Source of the DNA: Acidobacteriota bacterium
Lineage (GTDB): Bacteria; Acidobacteriota; Blastocatellia; Pyrinomonadales; Pyrinomonadaceae
Assembly: GCA_003222935.1 (NCBI GenBank)
Contig: QHXL01000317.1
Span: 1 to 10,492, forward strand
DNA length: 10,492 bases
Direction of reading: 5' to 3'
In this document: positions 6,156-10,492 of the stretch, piece after piece
How positions within the stretch are numbered: the stretch's first letter is position 1
Layout: each line of letters opens with the position of its first letter
Position numbers and translations under genes: made by a program
The notes under the pieces: model-generated
Seen by the model: the letters and a program-made list of their open reading frames with translations, nothing else
The model's database searches: none
What the model was told of the DNA's origin: nothing

Positions 6156-6168
6156 TTTGTCATCGCTG

Positions 6169-6198
6169 CTTATACGCTTGGCTAAGAGAAACTGTCAA
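6169..6198 (-). promoter_or_regulatory. Sigma70-type promoter for the methyltransferase/reductase leader
   Basis: On the minus strand TTGACA (6198-6193), a perfect -35 box, is followed after 18 nt by TATAAG (6174-6169), five of six bases of the -10 consensus. Transcription should begin near 6162, so the riboswitch would be the first structure in the RNA, and the leader would be about 215 nt long. This close fit between promoter and aptamer strengthens both calls. Confidence 0.75.
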
Positions 6199-6537
6199 GC
6201 ACCACCGTCTCAGCAAAAAGAACAGATTCGAACTTTTACGTCGACATATCGTTGATCGACCTCGGTCCTGTTTAGTTGAATAAGCGTCTAAAAGGTGTCC
6301 GATTTTGCAAGTCATCATGACTGATTTACCAGATAGACCGATCGGTGGCGACTCGAATAAATACATGAATTATCAATCACTTACGGGTATAAAAATTTAA
6401 ATTAAAAGGCAACTGAGACGAAGGTTGGTCCATCTGAGTCGCGGTTCCTGTTAACGCCGATTTACCCTGGGTTGCTACTCAAGACTCGCAGTTTTCAGGT
6501 GATTTAATGCCTATACATGAATTGGAGATTTTGCCGA
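6199..6537. other. Divergent intergenic region upstream of the lytic transglycosylase gene
   Basis: This stretch of about 340 bp has no convincing gene. A TATAAA (6388-6393) in an A/T-rich patch could be a -10 box for the rightward gene, but it lacks a good -35 partner. Between 6400 and 6500, GGCAAC and GGTTGC can pair over a long distance (about 5 bp), with CTGAGACG/CTGAGTCG as a short direct repeat. I could not match this to a known RNA class. The short minus-strand frame at 6160-6366 overlaps the promoter and aptamer and has no coding character. Confidence 0.5.
6524..6527 (+). promoter_or_regulatory. Ribosome binding site that favours the 6538 start of the transglycosylase
   Basis: GGAG lies 10 nt before the ATG at 6538. 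It lies downstream of the other in-frame ATG at 6517, so it could only serve the later start. Starting at 6538 also gives a more typical export signal (MKLPLNPRV...). The 6517 ATG has only AGGTGA about 15 nt upstream. Confidence 0.6.
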
Positions 6538-7179
6538 ATGAAGTTGCCCCTGAATCCCCGTGTGTTGCCGTCTGCCAAATTTGTCCCATTTGCCCTAATT
6601 GCCTTTTTTGTTTTCACAAACATCACCGGCATCCTTTTCAGTAAAGCATTTGCTCCAGTTGCGAATGCGAATACACCGGATGCTTTTCTGATTCCCGCTG
6701 ACATCCCTACTTCAGGTGATAAAGATCTCGACATGATCATCTTTCGAGCGGGTGAACGCGAAGGAGTTGATCCGAGATTTATTCATGCAGTGATCTGGCA
6801 GGAATCGAAGTATGAACTCAAAGCGCGGTCACATGCTGGCGCACAAGGCCTCATGCAGTTGATGCCCGCTACTGCGCGTCGCTTTGGTTGTTCAGATTCG
6901 AATGATGCAAAAGCCAACATCGATGCTGGTACAAAGTATTTGAGTTGGTTGCTTAAACGATTTTCAGGCAATGTCCAACTAGCACTCGCAGGCTACAACG
7001 CGGGTGAAGGCGCAGTTGATAAGTACAACGGTATCCCTCCGTATAACGAAACTCAGAACTACGTGCGCATCATCTCTGAGCGCTACGGCAAGACCTACCA
7101 TCCCGTCTTATCCCCAACCGAGGCTGCCGAAGTCTTTCATTTGAGAGCTGATCAATCCAGCGTCGCTATAGCACGGTAG
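6538..7179 (+). CDS. Membrane-anchored or secreted lytic transglycosylase (SLT/GH23 family)
   Basis: From the ATG at 6538 the protein has 213 residues (220 if translation starts at 6517). Residues about 16-34 are a hydrophobic segment preceded by Arg and Lys, a signal peptide or single membrane anchor placing the enzyme in the periplasm. The SLT domain covers about 60-195. IWQESKYE holds the catalytic Glu89, GLMQLMPATA (104-113) is the classic second motif, and AGYNAGEGAV (151-160) and ETQNYV (171-176) are motifs three and four. Such enzymes cut the MurNAc-GlcNAc bond of peptidoglycan to form 1,6-anhydroMurNAc ends, for remodelling or to make room for envelope machines. The lysozyme-like domain is of the short MltC/Slt70 C-terminal type, with no LysM domain. 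The flanking genes do not point to a particular secretion machine, so a general cell-wall role is most likely. A hairpin repeat after the gene can act as terminator. Confidence 0.92.
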   Translation: MKLPLNPRVLPSAKFVPFALIAFFVFTNITGILFSKAFAPVANANTPDAFLIPADIPTSGDKDLDMIIFRAGEREGVDPRFIHAVIWQESKYELKARSHAGAQGLMQLMPATARRFGCSDSNDAKANIDAGTKYLSWLLKRFSGNVQLALAGYNAGEGAVDKYNGIPPYNETQNYVRIISERYGKTYHPVLSPTEAAEVFHLRADQSSVAIAR

Positions 7180-7241
7180 TAGACTGACTCGATACAAACG
7201 ACCTTGCGCGTAGTGTCGAAGCTCGTGAAGTGAACAAAAAG

Positions 7242-7316
7242 ATCATCCACCGATTACGCAGATCGCGCAGATTTTTTAAGTCTGAGTAATCAGCGCAATC
7301 TGTGGATGATGTTTTT
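7242..7316 (+). repeat. CCACAGATTACGCAGAT-type inverted repeat, possibly acting as terminator of the transglycosylase gene
   Basis: ATCATCCACCGATTACGCAG at the left and the reverse complement of the right arm (ending GTGGATGAT at 7310) agree at about 19 of 22 positions, around a spacer with a run of six T. GTTTTTAAGG follows directly. The composition is that of the CCACAGATTACGCAGATT repeats seen in many environmental genomes. Lying about 60 bp after the stop codon at 7179, it could end that transcript. Confidence 0.6.
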
Positions 7317-7323
7317 AAGGTAC

Positions 7324-7352
7324 TTGACAGCCCTCAACTCTTTTGGCTGAAT
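7324..7352 (+). promoter_or_regulatory. Weak candidate promoter for the peptide transporter gene
   Basis: A perfect TTGACA (7324-7329) is followed at 17 nt by TGG-CTGAAT (7347-7352), where TGn is an extended -10 feature but the hexamer matches only three of six bases. It sits directly after the repeat/terminator and would give a leader of about 125 nt. Confidence 0.3.
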
Positions 7353-7470
7353 GCACGCGATCTTTCCGGTTTAAGCTATACATTCCGAATCACTTAAGTT
7401 TAGTCGTTGTCTCTCCCGCGTAGTCTTGGGGTAATCCGACCGGAAGATTGTCCTGTTACCTACTTCTCGA

Positions 7471-7476
7471 AAAGGA
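7471..7476 (+). promoter_or_regulatory. Ribosome binding site that sets the transporter start at 7485
   Basis: AAAGGA lies 8 nt before the ATG at 7485. The reading frame stays open further upstream to a TTG at 7407, but that has no comparable site, and the extra 26 residues are unlike any transporter N-terminus. Confidence 0.75.
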
Positions 7477-7484
7477 AACTGTCT

Positions 7485-9026
7485 ATGAGCACCTCCCAGG
7501 ATGCGAGTGGCGCTATTGCTTCACCTCCAGGCGATCGAGCCTTCTTTGGTCACCCAAGTGGGCTGTCCACACTTTTCTTCACTGAAATGTGGGAGCGCTT
7601 CAGCTACTACGGAATGCGCGCGATTCTCATTCTCTACATGACGAAGTCCTTCGCTGAGGGTGGGTTGGGTTTCGACGAAAGATACGCGAGCTTGATCTAT
7701 GCAACGTATGTTTCGTCAGTTTGGTACTTGCCATTGCTCGGCGGTTGGCTAGCCGACAAGATCTTCGGAGCGCGTCGTGCGGTCCTTCTGGGAGGCATCG
7801 TCATCGCATCTGGACACTACGCGATGGCGATCAACTCGAAGATCACCTTCTTCGCAGGGCTCATTCTGATCGCCTGCGGGACCGGATTATTAAAGCCAAA
7901 CATTAGCGCGATGGTAGGTCAGTTATATTCCGATAACGACAAACGTCGCGATGCAGGGTTCTCGATTTTTTACATGGGAATTAATCTTGGTGCGTTCTTG
8001 TCGCCGATCGTAGTTGGCTTTTTGGCCCAGGGCGCATGGTTCAAAAACATGATTTCGTCGATGGGAATGAATCCGAACTCCAGTTGGCATTGGGGCTTCG
8101 GCGCCGCCGGCGTTGGTATGACACTCGGCATCCTTCAGTACTTGCTCGGAGGCAAAAAGCTAGCTCACGTGGGACATAAGCCAGCAGAGCGCTCGTCGGC
8201 GATTGACGTTGAACCAAGTGAAAAACTCGACATGGTTACTGTTGTTCTCGCGGTCGTTGGTGGTGTCGGGGGTGCCGGGCTCGGTATGTACTTCGGCGAA
8301 GCGGGCGTTGTGTCTGCACTGTTTCCGACAGTCGTCGGTATCTTTGCCGGTTACTTAATCGGAACGACACGTCTTCTCAATGGAGACGAACTGAAGCGGG
8401 TTCTGGTTATTTTCATCTTGTTTATCTTCTCGATTCTATTCTGGATGACTTATGAACAGGCGGGATCAAGCATGTCGTTATTCGCCGATCGACTGACGGC
8501 CACGACGATTTTCGGTTGGGCCTACCCCTCCCGTTGGTTTCAGGCTGTACCGGCTATATTCGTGATCATTCTTGCTCCTGTGCTCGGCGCGATCTGGCAG
8601 AGCCTTGCTGAGCGTCAGCCATCGAGTCCTGGAAAGTTCACCATCGGCCTATTTTTCGCCGGTATTGCATTCGCTGTTATTGCTTTTGCTTCCACACTGA
8701 CCGGGGGCGGCCGAGTTAGTCCGATGTGGTTGGTTGTTGTCTATTTCCTTCAGACGATTGGCGAACTTTGTCTGAGCCCCGTTGGCCTGAGTACTGTGAC
8801 AAAACTCTCGCCTAAGAGAATGGTTGGTCTAATGTTGGGTGTTTGGTTTCTTTCAATTTCTATTGGTAGCTATATCGCAGGTCAAGCCGCGAGATTGTTT
8901 GAAGGCAACAATCCCGCTGTCCTAACAAAGGCTTTCGGAATCTTCGCCGGGGTTACCCTTGCCGCGGCACTAATACTGGCGATACTGACCCCTCTCATCA
9001 AGAAGATGACACCGAAAGCGGCTTAG
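7485..9026 (+). CDS. POT/PTR-family proton-coupled di-/tripeptide transporter
   Basis: A complete 513-residue inner-membrane protein with about 14 predicted membrane segments, of the usual length for bacterial POT symporters (DtpT/YjdL group). Hallmarks are the helix-1 motif E34MWERFSYYG43 (ExxERFxYYG, whose Glu and Arg couple protons to peptide), the loop GWLADKIFGARR (87-98), the conserved Lys137 in GTGLLKPN, and the second signature FYMGINLGAFLSP (162-174). These proteins import di- and tripeptides driven by the proton gradient. The C-terminal half keeps FWMTYEQAGSSMSLFADR, containing the helix-7 region with its conserved Glu. No extracytoplasmic insert between helices is apparent. The next gene, 91 bp downstream on the same strand, encodes a secreted dipeptidyl peptidase, consistent with joint peptide use. 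The specific peptides carried cannot be read from sequence. Confidence 0.95.
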   Translation: MSTSQDASGAIASPPGDRAFFGHPSGLSTLFFTEMWERFSYYGMRAILILYMTKSFAEGGLGFDERYASLIYATYVSSVWYLPLLGGWLADKIFGARRAVLLGGIVIASGHYAMAINSKITFFAGLILIACGTGLLKPNISAMVGQLYSDNDKRRDAGFSIFYMGINLGAFLSPIVVGFLAQGAWFKNMISSMGMNPNSSWHWGFGAAGVGMTLGILQYLLGGKKLAHVGHKPAERSSAIDVEPSEKLDMVTVVLAVVGGVGGAGLGMYFGEAGVVSALFPTVVGIFAGYLIGTTRLLNGDELKRVLVIFILFIFSILFWMTYEQAGSSMSLFADRLTATTIFGWAYPSRWFQAVPAIFVIILAPVLGAIWQSLAERQPSSPGKFTIGLFFAGIAFAVIAFASTLTGGGRVSPMWLVVVYFLQTIGELCLSPVGLSTVTKLSPKRMVGLMLGVWFLSISIGSYIAGQAARLFEGNNPAVLTKAFGIFAGVTLAAALILAILTPLIKKMTPKAA

Positions 9027-9117
9027 TTCCGGATTCATCTTTAGGCAAACGCGTTCGAAGTTTGGCTAGAACTCTGTCTACGAGTCAGCATTTGAAAACA
9101 ATTAAGGGACGAAACGT

Positions 9118-10492
9118 ATGATTCGATCGAAAACAATCCTGTTGACCTGCCTGCTCATGGTCGTTGCGTCGATTCAAGCAAGCGCTCAAAACAAACTCCT
9201 AACTGTCGAAGAGATTTTCGACCCGGCGAAGCGCGTCAATTTTAGTGGCACATCGCCAACAATTCGCTGGCTTAAAGACGGCAAGCACTACTTGCTCACG
9301 AACGAGGCGTCGCAACGCGATGTGCCGCGTTTACAAAAGGTCGATGCCGCAACGGGTGAGGCCGTTGCGTTTTTCGATGCGGCAAAAATGCAGGCTGCGT
9401 TTGCAGCGTTACCGGGTGTTAGCGCGCAGGACGCCCGTCAGCTTTCAAACCGTGGAGCGTACCAACTCAACCCGGCCGAGACGGCAGTCTTAATCAACTG
9501 GGCCAACGACCTGTTCTACTACGAGTTTGGAAGCGATCGCGCGATACGTTTGACCAGCACTCCTGAACCGGAAGTTGGCGACGAGTTTAGTCCGGACGGA
9601 CGGATGGTTAGTTTCATTCGTGACAACAATCTGTACGTCGAAGACTTGAGCATGCAACGGCGCGAACGCGCGTTGACACGCGATGGCAGCGAAAAGATTC
9701 TCAACGGCCGGCTCGACTGGGTTTACCAGGAAGAACTGTACGGACGTGGAAACTTTGGTGCTTACTGGTGGAGTCCCGACTCAACGAGCCTTGCTTATCT
9801 TCGTATTGATGAACGTCCGGTACCTGAGTTCTCAGTCGTCGATCATATTCCCTACGACCAGACGGTAGAAGTCACCGCGTATCCGAAGGCGGGCGATCCA
9901 AATCCGATCGTAAAACTCGGCGTAGTGAATGCCGCAGGTGGCGAAACTCGTTGGGTCGACACATTTAAGTATCAACCAACGGATTTGCTTATCTCACGTG
10001 TTAGTTGGACACCTGACAGCAAGAAGGTTGTCTTCCAGGCCCAGAATCGAGAACAGACTTTTCTTGATTTGAACTTTGCTGATGCGCGTGACGGAAAGAC
10101 TTCAACGATCTTGCGCGAGACAACTAAAGCCTGGGTGTCTGCGATGGACGACCCAGCCTGGCTCGACGATGGCTCATTTCTCTGGCAAAGCGAACGTAGT
10201 GGTTGGCGTCATCTCTATCACTACGCTGCTGACGGCAAACTGATTAAGCAAGTGACGGACGGGAAGTGGGAGTTTCGATCACTGGAGGGCGTCGACGAGG
10301 AAAAGAAGCTCGTCTACTTCAGTGGAACTGAACATAGCCATATTGCGCCGCAGGGATACAGCATCAAGTTGGACGGTTGCGGGTTAACCCGACTAACCAA
10401 CACCGAAGGATCACACCGTGTCGACTTCAGTCACTGCAATAATTACTTTCTTGACTCCTGGAGTGACGTCAACACGCCCCAGCAAGTGCGGC
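9118..10492 (+). CDS. Secreted dipeptidyl peptidase IV-like S9 serine peptidase, N-terminal part; 3' end outside window
   Basis: The first 458 codons are present; the frame is open to the right edge. A signal peptide (Arg3, Lys5, hydrophobic 7-18) ends at ASA (21-23), cleaved before QNKLLTVEEIF, so the enzyme works outside the cytoplasmic membrane. Residues about 40-450 form the DPP IV N-terminal beta-propeller: FSPDGRMVSFIRDNNLYV (158-175), then DWVYQEELYGR (200-210) whose Glu205-Glu206 pair corresponds to the double Glu that binds the peptide N-terminus in DPP IV, then YWWSPDSTSLAYLRIDE and WQSERSGWRHLYHY. The catalytic alpha/beta-hydrolase domain with Ser-Asp-His is not in the window, so activity cannot be confirmed. 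The expected reaction is release of X-Pro or X-Ala dipeptides. AAGGGA (9104-9109) lies 8 nt upstream of the start. I see no terminator in the 91 bp after the transporter gene, so cotranscription is possible. Confidence 0.9.
   Translation, partial: MIRSKTILLTCLLMVVASIQASAQNKLLTVEEIFDPAKRVNFSGTSPTIRWLKDGKHYLLTNEASQRDVPRLQKVDAATGEAVAFFDAAKMQAAFAALPGVSAQDARQLSNRGAYQLNPAETAVLINWANDLFYYEFGSDRAIRLTSTPEPEVGDEFSPDGRMVSFIRDNNLYVEDLSMQRRERALTRDGSEKILNGRLDWVYQEELYGRGNFGAYWWSPDSTSLAYLRIDERPVPEFSVVDHIPYDQTVEVTAYPKAGDPNPIVKLGVVNAAGGETRWVDTFKYQPTDLLISRVSWTPDSKKVVFQAQNREQTFLDLNFADARDGKTSTILRETTKAWVSAMDDPAWLDDGSFLWQSERSGWRHLYHYAADGKLIKQVTDGKWEFRSLEGVDEEKKLVYFSGTEHSHIAPQGYSIKLDGCGLTRLTNTEGSHRVDFSHCNNYFLDSWSDVNTPQQVR

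Noticed and set aside
6160..6366. Minus-strand 68-codon frame
   Set aside because: It overlaps the promoter of the methyltransferase/reductase leader, has no ribosome binding site and shows no recognisable domain.
6400..6500. Possible cyclic-di-GMP or cyclic-di-AMP riboswitch before the lytic transglycosylase
   Set aside because: Some GGCAAC/GAGACG-like words occur, but the conserved cores of GEMM and ydaO-type aptamers are absent and the pairing is poor.
7407..7484. N-terminal extension of the peptide transporter from a TTG at 7407
   Set aside because: No ribosome binding site precedes the TTG, the extra residues are not transporter-like, and the ATG at 7485 has AAAGGA at 8 nt.

Overview
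The window looks like chromosomal DNA of a Gram-negative soil or sediment bacterium, most likely an Acidobacteriota member of the Blastocatellia/Pyrinomonadaceae type. The pointers are a C-terminal domain of the kind first described in Solibacter (TIGR03437-like), a PEP-CTERM exported protein, secreted peptidases, roughly balanced base composition, and intergenic spaces filled with short palindromic repeats. The placement is inference; no rRNA or tRNA gene is present to confirm it.

Layout. Positions 1-1482 (minus strand) hold the first 494 codons of an exported seven-bladed beta-propeller protein that runs off the left edge. A 400-bp divergent spacer with two short repeat motifs separates it from a TIGR01777-type SDR epimerase (1883-2782, plus). 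A 586-bp spacer follows, carrying a 269-bp nested inverted-repeat (MITE-like) element. Next is a PEP-CTERM exported protein (3369-3980, plus). It is separated by a strong bidirectional terminator from a convergent gene for a fused homocysteine S-methyltransferase/5,10-methylenetetrahydrofolate reductase (4069-5946, minus). Rightward, on the plus strand, come a membrane-anchored lytic transglycosylase (6538-7179), a POT-family peptide/proton symporter (7485-9026) and the N-terminal 458 codons of a secreted DPP IV-like S9 peptidase (9118 to the right edge).

The most interesting part is the leader of the methyltransferase/reductase gene. On the minus strand a clear sigma70-type promoter (6169-6198) is followed within about 10 nt by a sequence that folds and reads as a SAM-II riboswitch aptamer (6104-6155). 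Next come an A/U-rich hairpin that overlaps the first arm of a GC-rich intrinsic terminator (6033-6060), and then a block of AATCTGAAAT-type repeats that reaches the start codon and leaves no visible Shine-Dalgarno. The gene product makes methionine, the precursor of S-adenosylmethionine, so feedback control by SAM is biologically coherent. The Bacillus YitJ protein has the same fused architecture and is controlled by the unrelated SAM-I class.

The last two genes suggest peptide scavenging: a secreted dipeptidyl peptidase would release dipeptides that the POT transporter can import. The other genes do not form an obvious pathway with each other.
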